Counted from the first letter of the stretch, positions 9,263-17,057 are shown. The stretch: DNA of 64,000 nucleotides from Allobacillus salarius (GCF_007559425.1 NZ_VMHE01000010.1:19491-83490); one strand, 5' to 3'. Made by a program: numbers and translations. The notes: a model not told the origin generated them from the sequence alone.

Positions 9263-10414
9263 TTATTCGTCATCAAGGAACCATGAAATTTGGTTAATCT
9301 CAATGGATACTTTTTCAGGCATTTCATAATGAATATATTCAAATTTCCCCGTCTCATTTGGATAGAGTGTTTCTGGATATAGAAATGTTTCGTTTTCAGT
9401 TAATAATTCATCGTTTTCATCGTATAACGAGTAATTCACAGTAACTGATTGAATGGGTACGGTTGCCACACTTTTAATTTCTCCTTTAACAACGATATCA
9501 CCATATTCATCAGGCTTCGCTGTTACTTTGACAACTTCCACAGCATTGTTTTTGTTATGATCCTGTTCTAGTTCATATTGACTTAAAGCTTGTTCAATCC
9601 GCTTTTGTTGCTCTGTTTCGAACGCTACTTTTTGTTTTTCGATGGTTGACTTCAAGTTTTTTAACCGCTCACTTTCAGGAAGGTACCGTAAGCCTTCTTC
9701 CACAATGTTAAGGGCTGTCGTGAATTGGTTGTCTTGGAGATTTTCGCTCGCTCGGGAAAATGTATCATTGATAAATCGGTCTTCCATTGCTTGAATTAAC
9801 TCTTCTGATTTCTCGACATTAATGGAGTGGATTTGCCATAATAAAATTTTCAATTCTTCAAAAGATGGACTTTCACTAAATTGTTGTTCTATTTGTGCAA
9901 CCCGAACTTCATTCCTTTTTGAAATAATACGATCCAGAAGTTGTTGCGTCACTTCACCTTTGTAAGATTCCAATTGATCTTCTGCTTCTTGTGCAAGCTG
10001 CAGGCCTTCTTGGAATTCCTGTTCTTCAATCAATTTATCAATATCTTGGATTTTAGACTCTACTGTGAGAGCTACTTCCATAAATTCTTTAGCAGTTTTA
10101 GCAGCTTGGAAATTCTTTTTTAATGATACGGCTTCTTCAAATGCTTCCAAAGCTTGTGTATAATGGCCTTCTTCTGCATGCTGAATCCCTAATTCGTAAG
10201 CATTTATCGTTTCACTATTTTGGTGCTCTAAATAGAAGTGCATAATGATTCCGCCAGCTAAAATAACGGACAACATAATAATTGGTAATAACCACCATCG
10301 GTTAAAGCCATCATCTGGAATCCGTTCATCTAAGTCAGGTATTTCAGCACCACAGACGAGACAGAATCGTTCATTTTTTTCAGTTTGTGTGCCGCATTGT
10401 GTACAATATTTCAT
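9263..10414 (-). CDS. Zinc-ribbon, single-TM protein with helical repeats
   Basis: A 383-residue protein. An N-terminal zinc ribbon has four cysteines in two knuckles (YCTQCGTQ and FCLVCGAE, residues ~4-22). One membrane segment follows (about 41-63). Next comes a long helical region with TPR-like character (about 70-270), and last a beta-rich C-terminal domain of the FxLYD type (about 285-383). The ribbon would be cytosolic and the remainder extracellular. It is the first gene of a two-gene operon with the HtrA-like protease, so the two may form one envelope-stress or protein-processing unit. Exact function is unknown. Confidence 0.75.
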   Translation of the reverse strand: MKYCTQCGTQTEKNERFCLVCGAEIPDLDERIPDDGFNRWWLLPIIMLSVILAGGIIMHFYLEHQNSETINAYELGIQHAEEGHYTQALEAFEEAVSLKKNFQAAKTAKEFMEVALTVESKIQDIDKLIEEQEFQEGLQLAQEAEDQLESYKGEVTQQLLDRIISKRNEVRVAQIEQQFSESPSFEELKILLWQIHSINVEKSEELIQAMEDRFINDTFSRASENLQDNQFTTALNIVEEGLRYLPESERLKNLKSTIEKQKVAFETEQQKRIEQALSQYELEQDHNKNNAVEVVKVTAKPDEYGDIVVKGEIKSVATVPIQSVTVNYSLYDENDELLTENETFLYPETLYPNETGKFEYIHYEMPEKVSIEINQISWFLDDE

Positions 10415-10604
10415 TCAATCACCTGTCGCTCGCCTTTCAATGGTCTATTAACTCTATTTTAGCATAGATTGTTGTGAAAAAATGGTGAAGTTCATGGCTA
10501 AATGGTAAAAGTTTTTATATGAATATTTCCATAGAAACTTTGTTTTTTGGTATGATATAATATATAGAGATTTGTTAGTAGCAACCTTAGGAGGTGCAAC
10601 GAAA

Positions 10605-10688
10605 GTGGAAGTTGTATTAGGTATTGTCATGATGGCTGTTCTTGTTACGTTCATTGGTTACTGTATATTTGATAACGCAAGCCAATAG
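10605..10688 (+). CDS. Possible 27-residue single-TM peptide
   Basis: A short ORF with a GTG start at 10605 and TAG at 10686. TAGGAGGTG lies just upstream, and a strong terminator (10731-10767) lies 43 nt beyond the stop. The peptide is almost one hydrophobic helix (VVLGIVMMAVLVTFIGYCIF) with a short polar tail. TATAAT at 10556-10561, preceded by TATGA, could be an extended -10 promoter element. Promoter, ribosome-binding site, ORF and terminator together form a compact complete gene. I do not recognise a family. It could be a small membrane-protein regulator or a type I toxin-like peptide, though no antisense RNA was identified. Confidence 0.45.
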   Translation: MEVVLGIVMMAVLVTFIGYCIFDNASQ

Positions 10689-10730
10689 TCATCACTTAAG
10701 GAATTGCTCCCTTATAATTAGACGTAAAGA

Positions 10731-10767
10731 AAGTGTGAAATGTTTCAATACATTTCACACTTTTTTT
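10731..10767 (+). terminator. Strong terminator after the 27-aa ORF
   Basis: A 12-bp perfect inverted repeat (10731-10742 with 10751-10762) is followed by seven Ts. Confidence 0.85.
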
Positions 10768-10809
10768 CTGTTCTTAACGATTATAAGGTTGAAAGGAGGG
10801 GGCAGACAG

Positions 10810-11028
10810 ATGGCGAGCGAATTAAAATTAGATACACAACTCCAGCTATTGTTTGAAACAGGCATTGACCAAGAGGGTGAGGTCATTATCAAACGAAAAA
10901 ACTTCAACCAGGTGAATACTGAAGCGGATGCAACAGCACTTTATACCGTAGCTAATTCTTTAGCTAATTTACAGGCGCATCCACTTCACCAAATTGTTCG
11001 AAACAACTCGTACAATATTCAAAACTAA
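10810..11028 (+). CDS. DUF1659 family small protein
   Basis: A 72-residue soluble protein recognised as the DUF1659 type from its size and its neighbours. The frame is open from 10642, but GAAAGGAGGGGGC before the ATG at 10810 fixes the start. The DUF2922 gene follows after 32 nt and a YvrJ-family gene lies further on. These three small families commonly occur together in Bacilli, and none has a known function. No membrane segment is visible. Confidence 0.8.
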   Translation: MASELKLDTQLQLLFETGIDQEGEVIIKRKNFNQVNTEADATALYTVANSLANLQAHPLHQIVRNNSYNIQN

Positions 11029-11060
11029 TGTAAAACAATACAAAAAAGGAGGTTGGGAAG

Positions 11061-11276
11061 ATGAAACGAATTGAATTAAAATTTCGTAATGAAGCAGGTC
11101 GGTTATCAACCGTTTCACTAGACGATCCTAAGGAGCCTGTAGATCCAGTTGCCGTTAAACAAGCTATGCAGGATATTATCGATCAAAATGTATTTACATC
11201 AAGTGGCGGCTCATATGTCAGTATGGATAGTGCTCAAGTCGTCGACCGTACAGTCGAAGAAATTTCTCTTGATTAA
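11061..11276 (+). CDS. DUF2922 family small protein
   Basis: A 71-residue protein opening MKRIELKFRNEAGR, typical of DUF2922. AAAAAGGAGGTTGGG gives a strong ribosome-binding site. It is co-transcribed with the DUF1659 gene upstream, and a hairpin terminator begins just after its stop. The protein has no membrane segment and no known biochemical role. Pairing with DUF1659 and YvrJ suggests the three proteins act together, which is inference from neighbourhood only. Confidence 0.85.
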   Translation: MKRIELKFRNEAGRLSTVSLDDPKEPVDPVAVKQAMQDIIDQNVFTSSGGSYVSMDSAQVVDRTVEEISLD

Positions 11277-11280
11277 TTAA

Positions 11281-11320
11281 AAGGCGGTTGGATAGAGGAA
11301 GACTCTATTCAGCCGCTTTT
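11281..11320 (+). terminator. Terminator after the DUF2922 gene
   Basis: A long stem (AAGGCGGTTG..TAGA pairing with TCTA..AGCCGCTTTT, 11281-11320) ends in TTTTCATTTTC. Because YvrJ lies beyond it, YvrJ is either read through at reduced level or has its own promoter. Confidence 0.75.
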
Positions 11321-11402
11321 CATTTTCAAGCACTCAATCAGGGGTGCTGCACGACCATCAATTCATTCGTGGATGAGACAAGCTGCAAAGGGAGGGATAG
11401 AC

Positions 11403-11549
11403 ATGGAGCAATGGCTTACGTGGATTCCGGAAATTGGTTTTCCAATTTTGGTGACATTCTATTTATTACACCGAATTGATCAACGATTGAAGGAACTGAA
11501 TGAATCATTACTTCAGCTACCGATGAATCTTAGTACGTATAAAAGGTAA
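11403..11549 (+). CDS. YvrJ-family small membrane protein
   Basis: A 48-residue gene missed by a 60-residue cutoff. AGGGAGGGATAGAC precedes the ATG at 11403. The protein starts MEQWLTWIPEIGFPILVTFY: one short N-terminal membrane helix, then a charged amphipathic segment (LLHRIDQRLKELNESL) and a short tail. This is the YvrJ layout. It is the third member of the DUF1659-DUF2922-YvrJ cluster. A 192-nt frame starting at 11288 overlaps it, but has no ribosome-binding site and is a shadow. Confidence 0.85.
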   Translation: MEQWLTWIPEIGFPILVTFYLLHRIDQRLKELNESLLQLPMNLSTYKR

Positions 11550-11593
11550 TAGAAGTCGTTCGATTGGCTAGTAAAATCGATTGTTAGTAACGA

Positions 11594-11646
11594 AATAACC
11601 CCGGTTTGTAGACGATTGTTATATACGTCCACGATCCGGGGTTATT
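11594..11646. terminator. Bidirectional terminator
   Basis: An 11-bp GC-rich stem (11594-11604 with 11636-11646) sits between the plus-strand YvrJ gene and the minus-strand signal peptidase gene. Confidence 0.75.
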
Positions 11647-11670
11647 GTTTCGCAGAATTAAATTATTATT

Positions 11671-12180
11671 TTATCGAGTCATTGAAATATGATCGAAAGG
11701 AAAGATAATAAATTCGGAACGGCCGATAATATCATCAGCATCAATTAAACCTAATCCGTTGCGGCTATCTTTACTAATCGATCGATTATCTCCCATCACA
11801 AAATATTTTCCTTCAGGTACTTCCACAGGGCCAAATGCTTCTGTTTCATGTTGTAAAGATTCAGAGAGATAATCTTCTTCGTAAGCTTTCCCATTTATGA
11901 AAAGTGTATCGTTTTTATACTCAACAGTGTCATTTGGTTTCCCAATAACACGTTTGACGTAATTTTTAGTTTCACGCGAGATAATGACAATTTCACCGCG
12001 ATCTGGCTCATTTACAAAGTAAACAATTTTATTGAAAATAACTCTTTCACCGTCTTCCAATGTTGGATCCATGCTCGCACCTTCAACAATGGATGTCGCA
12101 AACACAAAAGTACGAAGGAAAAAAGCAATAATCAAAGCAATAATAATTGCTTTACCCCATTCTAATAACTCTTTTTTCAA
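11671..12180 (-). CDS. Signal peptidase I
   Basis: A 169-residue type I signal peptidase of the Gram-positive (SipS/SipT) kind. One N-terminal membrane helix (about residues 10-30) is followed by the extracellular catalytic domain. The Ser/Lys dyad is visible as Ser36 (GASMDPTL) and Lys76 (YVKRVIG). The GDNRSISKDSRNGLG box matches family box E. It removes signal peptides from Sec and Tat substrates at the outer membrane face. Bacilli usually have several paralogues; a sip gene (sipT) also lies in this part of the B. subtilis chromosome. It is monocistronic. Confidence 0.93.
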   Translation of the reverse strand: MKKELLEWGKAIIIALIIAFFLRTFVFATSIVEGASMDPTLEDGERVIFNKIVYFVNEPDRGEIVIISRETKNYVKRVIGKPNDTVEYKNDTLFINGKAYEEDYLSESLQHETEAFGPVEVPEGKYFVMGDNRSISKDSRNGLGLIDADDIIGRSEFIIFPFDHISMTR

Positions 12181-12739
12181 TTTTTGTTCTTCCTTTCCGC
12201 TCTCTGATACTTCTATATAAGGAAGTTCATTTTAATGATTGTACAATAAATAGTTTACCATAATTATGTTTCAACTTCTTTAAGTCATCGTTTTTATTTA
12301 CCCTGTTACATAATTCTTAAACGTTTAATCCATCCATTTTATCTACCTCTTAAAAAGCTTGTTTTGTTTATAAGACGAAAGGGTATTATTAATTAAATTG
12401 TTTATCGATTTAAACAAATAGGCTCTATAAATCAGATGAAAAAAGATAGAAACAACCGTGTTTGACTGCATTCTTTCCATTGTATTACAAAAAGCTTTTC
12501 ACTTCCTAAATAAGCTCACAGAATGTATAATTAGAACATACGTTTCTGTATATAATAGTGAAAATGATGTCAAGAAAGTTATTATGTGAATGCACGTTCA
12601 AAACGGTTGCTTTTTCACTCGTTATTATAATATAGTATTACTGTTTATGTTTTATGAAACCAAGGCAGTGAGCATTGCAACACTAATTTTATAAATAATC
12701 TATAGAAAAAGAATTCCCCAGGGTGGTGGTCTGTAACAA
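12181..12739. other. 559-bp AT-rich intergenic region
   Basis: There is no long ORF here. The region holds the upstream sequence of the signal peptidase gene, a LexA/DinR-like box with a TATAAT next to it (12534-12556), and a second possible promoter (TTGCTT 12607-12612, 18-nt spacer, TATAGT 12631-12636) pointing at the Spo0E-like gene. A 23-codon frame starting at 12564 has no ribosome-binding site, so I do not call it. Confidence 0.6.
12534..12556 (+). promoter_or_regulatory. LexA/DinR-like SOS box with adjacent -10 element
   Basis: GAACATACGTTTC at 12534-12546 fits the Bacillus SOS consensus CGAAC-RNRY-GTTYC except for the first base. TATAAT at 12551-12556 directly follows, so a bound repressor would cover the promoter. 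No good -35 is visible. The next plus-strand gene is the Spo0E-like gene 184 nt downstream. Confidence 0.45.
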
Positions 12740-12919
12740 ATGAGAAATAAACTTAGCCAGCTCGAAAAAGAAATCGAAAAACTTCGAGAAGAAATGATCG
12801 AACAAGCAACAGAAAAAGGAAGACTTAGTGATGAATCTATCCAAGCCTCCCAAGAGCTTGATCAACTAATAAATGAATACATCGAGCTTCAACAAAAATT
12901 TAAAAACAATAGTTATTGA
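12740..12919 (+). CDS. Spo0E-family aspartyl-phosphate phosphatase
   Basis: A 59-residue gene just under the usual ORF cutoff. The protein is a helical hairpin with the signature SQELDQLI (Ser37-Gln-Glu-Leu-Asp41) that defines Spo0E-like phosphatases. These remove phosphate from Spo0A~P and delay sporulation. The upstream helix is strongly charged (LEKEIEKLREEM). GGGTGGTGG before the ATG at 12740 serves as a somewhat irregular ribosome-binding site. The stop overlaps the stop of the convergent patA gene by 7 nt with no terminator between them. A LexA-like box lies upstream. In some members of the family the target response regulator is not Spo0A, so the target is inferred. Confidence 0.88.
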   Translation: MRNKLSQLEKEIEKLREEMIEQATEKGRLSDESIQASQELDQLINEYIELQQKFKNNSY

Positions 12920-14061
12920 GCTAAAAATTGTTCAAGCCGATTTAACCCCTCTTTTAATATATCCATATCATAAGCATATGAAAGTCTCAGGTAACCTTCT
13001 CCAAATTTCGAGAACGCACTTCCAGGAACAAAAGCAAGCTTTGCCTCATTAACTAGCCTCATAGCGAAATCAAAACTGTTTTCATTTGTAGGAATCTTGA
13101 CAAACACATAAAAAGCTCCATCTGGAGCAACTGCATCGAGCTTCATGTCCTGAAGCCGCTTAAGAACATAGTCGCGTCTATCTTTGTAAGCATTTTTCAT
13201 TGCAATTGGGTCTGATTTTCCAATTGTCAGTGCTTTTAATGCAGCATACTGACTGATCGAAGTAGCGCATGAAACATTATACTGGTGAACTTTCAGAGCG
13301 TGCTGCTGAATCTCTTTCGGTGCAAGAAGATATCCTAAACGAAATCCCGTCATCGAATGTGACTTGGATAGACCTTGGACGATAAGCGTTTGATTACGTA
13401 CAGAGTCAAAAACCCCAATAGAAGTGTGTTTTTGTTCATAGGTTAGTTCACTATAAATTTCATCAGCTATAATAAAAATTTCTTTTCCACCAATTAAATT
13501 AGCAATATCCCGAAGTTCTTCTTTAGTTAACGTGACACCAGTTGGATTCGATGGATAGGAGAGAATAACGCATTTTGTTTTGCTCGTCAAATGGTCCTCT
13601 AAAAGATCTGCGGTCAATTTGAATTCATTTGTGCGCGTATCTATATGTTTTGGCGTAGCTCCAGCCATGCGAACTAACGGTTCATAGCCCGGATATACTG
13701 GTCCTGGTAAAATGACCTCGTCACCAGGAGAAAGTATTGTCCGTAAGGCGATATCAATCGCTTGGGATGCACCAACCGTAACGATTACTTCATCTTCAGG
13801 TCGATAAGATAATTGATAGTTTGAGTAGACGAAATGACTAATGGCTTCTCTTAGCTCTAACAAACCTGCATTTGGTGTATACTGTGTATGATTATTGTCT
13901 AACGCTTGTTTGGTTGCTTCTTTAATATGGTCTGGTGTTTGAAAATCAGGTTGCCCAATCGTTAACGATAAAATATCTTTTTGATCGCCAACTAAATTAA
14001 AAAATTTACGAATTCCTGAAATTTCAATTCCTCTTACAGTATCATTTAGTAAATGCTCCAT
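12913..14061 (-). CDS. patA: PLP aminotransferase, likely N-acetyl-LL-diaminopimelate aminotransferase
   Basis: A 382-residue fold-type I aminotransferase. The LTIGQPDFQTPDHI opening, a YPSNPTGVT motif, DEIYSEL and the PLP-lysine motif SKSHSMTGFRLGY are all present. General members of the family are hard to assign. Context favours PatA: in B. subtilis patA lies in the same neighbourhood, and dapH and dapL are about 4-6 kb away here. PatA converts N-acetyl-L-2-amino-6-oxopimelate to N-acetyl-LL-diaminopimelate between DapH and DapL. A general aspartate or aromatic aminotransferase is the alternative. It is monocistronic and converges on the Spo0E-like gene. Confidence 0.8.
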   Translation of the reverse strand: MEHLLNDTVRGIEISGIRKFFNLVGDQKDILSLTIGQPDFQTPDHIKEATKQALDNNHTQYTPNAGLLELREAISHFVYSNYQLSYRPEDEVIVTVGASQAIDIALRTILSPGDEVILPGPVYPGYEPLVRMAGATPKHIDTRTNEFKLTADLLEDHLTSKTKCVILSYPSNPTGVTLTKEELRDIANLIGGKEIFIIADEIYSELTYEQKHTSIGVFDSVRNQTLIVQGLSKSHSMTGFRLGYLLAPKEIQQHALKVHQYNVSCATSISQYAALKALTIGKSDPIAMKNAYKDRRDYVLKRLQDMKLDAVAPDGAFYVFVKIPTNENSFDFAMRLVNEAKLAFVPGSAFSKFGEGYLRLSYAYDMDILKEGLNRLEQFLAQ

Positions 14062-14135
14062 TGATTTATCATTCCTTTTGTCTATATTGATTGAATTGTC
14101 ATTTTATTGCCCATAATGTTGATGGGGTGAAAAAA

Positions 14136-14474
14136 ATGATTTTCAAAGAGATGTATTTAATCATCACAGAAAATTATCTCGTTGTATTGTTGTTATTGAT
14201 TATTACGACATTTAGTTATCTAGGAGTCAACCGATTTATTCGTTTTTGTTTAAAGCGTTACGGGACGAAAACATTGAGCTTTATGTTCACAACGCTCATA
14301 TTGCTATTTTGGGTATTTAGTGATTTTAGTTTTTTGTCTACGCAATTAACAAGTGCGAATGAAAGGTATCAATTTTTATTGAACGTATTAATATCCTTGA
14401 TGTTATTCGGACTTTTATTGATTGCTACCATTACTGTTAAAAGTTTATCACAGATGAAGAAAAACAAGAATTAA
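14136..14474 (+). CDS. Small membrane protein of unknown function
   Basis: I do not recognise this 112-residue protein. Three hydrophobic segments are seen (about residues 14-33, 45-64 and 82-104), with a basic stretch after the first and a lysine-rich C-terminus, giving an integral membrane protein. The frame is open from 14091. The ATG at 14136 is chosen because GATGGGGTGA lies just before it. It stands alone between divergent patA and convergent sco, and the hairpin at 14490-14516 ends it. Confidence 0.6.
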   Translation: MIFKEMYLIITENYLVVLLLLIITTFSYLGVNRFIRFCLKRYGTKTLSFMFTTLILLFWVFSDFSFLSTQLTSANERYQFLLNVLISLMLFGLLLIATITVKSLSQMKKNKN

Positions 14475-14489
14475 ATATAAGTGAAGAAA

Positions 14490-14516
14490 AAAACGAGCTG
14501 TGAATGAGCTCGTTTT
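14490..14516. terminator. Terminator between convergent genes
   Basis: A 10-bp stem (14490-14499 with 14507-14516) overlaps the stop of the minus-strand sco gene. It has A-run and T-rich flanks. Confidence 0.65.
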
Positions 14517-15117
14517 AATCTTTCTTATAATATTCTACATAATCTGTGATCTGACCAAACTCTTCTTGGTCAGTACCAGAAAACATATTTAGAACGGTTC
14601 CTTCAGGTGAAACGAGGAAAAATGATATTCCATGGTTTACCTGATCATAACCATCTACTTTCGCAACCAATGTTTTAAATGAATTTGCCGCAAAGCTTTC
14701 GATTTCCTTTTGGTTGTATCCAGTTAAAAAATCCCAATTACTAAAGTCTGCATTAAATTGATTGCCATATTCTTTCAAATCTTCTGGATCGTCGTTTGCT
14801 GGATCGACGGAAAATGCTACAAATCGTAAATCAATATCCTTTTCTTTCGCTTCGGATTGTACTTTCGACATGTTTGCAGTCATCGGAGGACAAACCGTTT
14901 CACAGTTAGTGAAGATAAAGGTGCCCACCCAGTAATTTCCTTTAAGGTCCTCAAGGCTGACAGTCTCTCCATCTTGATTTGTATATTCGAAATTCTCTAC
15001 TTCTGTTTCAAGTTGAGGGTCCGGAGCATATTTTCCTGACTCATCTTCTCCACACGCTGAAAGTATCGTAATCGACATAATAGCGAGTAACCCAATTAAA
15101 ATTTTATTGAAATTCAT
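14515..15117 (-). CDS. SCO1/SenC copper chaperone lipoprotein
   Basis: A 200-residue lipoprotein (lipobox ILSAC, Cys22) with a thioredoxin-like domain. It carries the Sco copper ligands Cys72 and Cys76 in CETVCPP and His162 in VNHGISFF. Sco proteins deliver copper to, or reduce, the CuA site of cytochrome c oxidase subunit II. The likely client, CtaC, is encoded at 53297 in this window. In B. subtilis the counterpart is YpmQ (BsSco), encoded elsewhere, so the location here differs. It is monocistronic. Confidence 0.92.
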   Translation of the reverse strand: MNFNKILIGLLAIMSITILSACGEDESGKYAPDPQLETEVENFEYTNQDGETVSLEDLKGNYWVGTFIFTNCETVCPPMTANMSKVQSEAKEKDIDLRFVAFSVDPANDDPEDLKEYGNQFNADFSNWDFLTGYNQKEIESFAANSFKTLVAKVDGYDQVNHGISFFLVSPEGTVLNMFSGTDQEEFGQITDYVEYYKKD

Positions 15118-15231
15118 TGCGTGCCACCCCAGTACTTTGCTTTATTTACTCTCATTCTAACACCTTATAAGAATTTTAAAGGGTTCAAACTTGAAGAAAT
15201 TTCAACAAATCATAGAAAACTGGGATATAAA

Positions 15232-16089
15232 TCACTTTTTTCTCAATGTATATAGGTTAATCTCTGGGCGGCATAGAAAACGAAAGGGAAGGCGAGTTGT
15301 CCCTAACCCTTTTGAAACAAATAACTGTAAAGGTCTTTGACCGAGCGTAAAGCTTCCTTCTACATATTTCTCTCCCAAAATAGGTGTAATAATATAGCCG
15401 ATGATCGGCAACTGAATCTGACCACCGTGACTGTGCCCTGATAGTTGAACGTCAAATGGATAATTTTTCGTCGTGTCTGCAAAATCCGGTTCATGTGAAA
15501 GAAGGATATTGAAGTGGTCTTGCTCTGATTCATCAATTAATTGGGTAATCTCAGGATTTCCGAGTAAAACATCGTCCAATCCAGATAGATTGATGTGATC
15601 ACCGTCTTTTTGAATTTTCGTCGTTTCGTTTTTTAATAGTTGAAAACCTGCAGAAGACATCACTTGAGCAATCTTTTCAGTTCCATATCCACCGTGGTCA
15701 TGGTTCCCGTATATCCAGTAATTTCCGTGGCGTGATTTGATGTTACTTAATTTATCAATTATTTGTGCGTATTGCTGATTCGTAATTGTGGATGGATCAT
15801 CTATTAGGTCACCGGTAAATAGGATAAGGTCTGGATCTAATTCTCCAATTGTTTGAATTAAATCATCCAGTTCCTTCAATCCATAATTGAATCCGATATG
15901 TGTATCACTTAATTGCAAAAACGTAAAACCGTCAAAGGAAGCAGGGATTCGCTCTGATTCGATATCATTTCGAACAATTTTTACCCAACGAGGTTCAATT
16001 TCGTGAGCGTAGTAATAACCACCATAACCTGCTCCGGCCAAGCCAATTGTTCCTAATAAAAACCGTTTTAGAAATGTTCTCCGATTCAT
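15232..16089 (-). CDS. ykuE: Tat-exported metallophosphoesterase, YkuE-like
   Basis: A 285-residue calcineurin-like phosphoesterase. The N-terminus NRRTFLKRF followed by a hydrophobic stretch is a twin-arginine signal peptide. B. subtilis YkuE is a known Tat (TatAyCy) substrate that stays in the cell wall. Metal-binding motifs are in order: LSDTHIG, FTGDLIDD, YGNHDHGG, LSHEPDF and LSGHSHGGQ. It acts as a metal-dependent phosphoesterase outside the membrane. It is divergent from fadH, as ykuE and ykuF are neighbours in B. subtilis. Confidence 0.88.
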   Translation of the reverse strand: MNRRTFLKRFLLGTIGLAGAGYGGYYYAHEIEPRWVKIVRNDIESERIPASFDGFTFLQLSDTHIGFNYGLKELDDLIQTIGELDPDLILFTGDLIDDPSTITNQQYAQIIDKLSNIKSRHGNYWIYGNHDHGGYGTEKIAQVMSSAGFQLLKNETTKIQKDGDHINLSGLDDVLLGNPEITQLIDESEQDHFNILLSHEPDFADTTKNYPFDVQLSGHSHGGQIQLPIIGYIITPILGEKYVEGSFTLGQRPLQLFVSKGLGTTRLPFRFLCRPEINLYTLRKK

Positions 16090-16162
16090 AAGCGGTTAAT
16101 CACCTTTCTGTTCAATTAGTTGCATTATAGCATGGAGGTTAACTGTTTGTAACTGAAGACAA

Positions 16163-16180
16163 ATGAATGAATATTCATTT
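16163..16180. promoter_or_regulatory. FadR-type operator upstream of fadH
   Basis: ATGAATGAATATTCATTT matches the core of the B. subtilis FadR (YsiA) box, TGAATGAMTANTCATTCA, with a weaker right edge. fadH (ykuF) belongs to the FadR regulon in B. subtilis. The site lies just upstream of the proposed promoter. Confidence 0.65.
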
Positions 16181-16185
16181 TTTGA

Positions 16186-16210
16186 AGGAATTTTCTACTC
16201 TTTCTCGAAT
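16186..16210 (+). promoter_or_regulatory. SigH-like promoter for fadH
   Basis: AGGA at 16186-16189 and GAAT at 16207-16210 are separated by 17 nt, the same spacing as in the spoVG SigH promoter. The transcript would begin very close to the GGGAGGG ribosome-binding site at 16221, giving a very short leader, which argues for caution. Confidence 0.35.
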
Positions 16211-16233
16211 GTATTCAAGAGGGAGGGAAAATA

Positions 16234-16998
16234 ATGAAAAATAAAGTTGTTATTGTTACAGGTGGCTCAAGTGGAATGGGTAAGTATATGGCTAAAAAAT
16301 TCCATGAAGAAGGAGCTAAAGTCGTAATTACAGGTAGAAATGAAGAGAAGTTAAATGATGCAAAAAAAGAAATCGCTTCAGATGATTCAAATTTATTGTC
16401 CGTAGCTATGGATGTCAGAAACCCTGAAGATGTTGAAAGAATGGTGCAGGTCGCGGATGAGACATTTGGACGTATCGATTTCTTAGTAAATAATGCTGCA
16501 GGGAACTTTATTGTCCCGTTTGAAAAATTAACACCGAATGGATGGAAATCTGTTATTGATATCGTATTGAATGGAACGTTTAACTGCTCTTCCATCGTCG
16601 GAAAGTATTGGATTGAGAAGGGGATACAAGGCTGTATTACAAATATGGTCGCCACTTATGCATGGAATGCCGGGGCATATGTTGCTCACTCTGCTGCCGC
16701 GAAAGCTGGTGTACTTTCGTTGACACGTACTTTGGCGGTTGAATGGGGTAGAAAATACGGTATTCGAGTTAATGCAATTGCACCGGGACCGATTGATCGC
16801 ACTGGTGGCTCTGAAAAGTTATGGTTATCTGAAGAAGCAGCAAAACGAACGCTTCAATCTGTTCCATTGCAGCGACTAGGTGAGCCAGAGGAGATTGCTG
16901 AGTTGGCGTATTTCATGTTCTCCGACAAAGCGACGTATTTAAATGGAGAAGTGATTACATTGGACGGCGGTCAATGGTTAAATGATTATCCGTTCTAA
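16234..16998 (+). CDS. fadH: 2,4-dienoyl-CoA reductase, FadH/YkuF type
   Basis: A 254-residue short-chain dehydrogenase/reductase. It has the cofactor motif TGGSSGMG (residues 8-15), NNAAGNF, and an atypical active site of the dienoyl-CoA reductase kind, with a Lys in AAAKAGVLSLT but no classical YxxxK tyrosine. It reduces 2,4-dienoyl-CoA from unsaturated fatty acids with NADPH so that beta-oxidation can continue. B. subtilis ykuF holds the same position next to ykuE. GAGGGAGGG precedes the ATG. A FadR-type operator lies upstream, so it should be derepressed by long-chain acyl-CoA. Confidence 0.85.
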   Translation: MKNKVVIVTGGSSGMGKYMAKKFHEEGAKVVITGRNEEKLNDAKKEIASDDSNLLSVAMDVRNPEDVERMVQVADETFGRIDFLVNNAAGNFIVPFEKLTPNGWKSVIDIVLNGTFNCSSIVGKYWIEKGIQGCITNMVATYAWNAGAYVAHSAAAKAGVLSLTRTLAVEWGRKYGIRVNAIAPGPIDRTGGSEKLWLSEEAAKRTLQSVPLQRLGEPEEIAELAYFMFSDKATYLNGEVITLDGGQWLNDYPF

Positions 16999-17057
16999 AT
17001 AATCATTTCATGATGAAGCTCATGGATTAGTTTGCGTCTATTCAATCAAAGGATGTC

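Noticed and set aside
11288..11479. 63-residue frame overlapping the YvrJ gene
   Set aside because: It has no ribosome-binding site, begins inside the terminator, and overlaps the well-supported YvrJ ORF in another frame.
12564..12635. 23-codon frame downstream of the LexA-like box
   Set aside because: No ribosome-binding site and an unremarkable product; no support as a gene.
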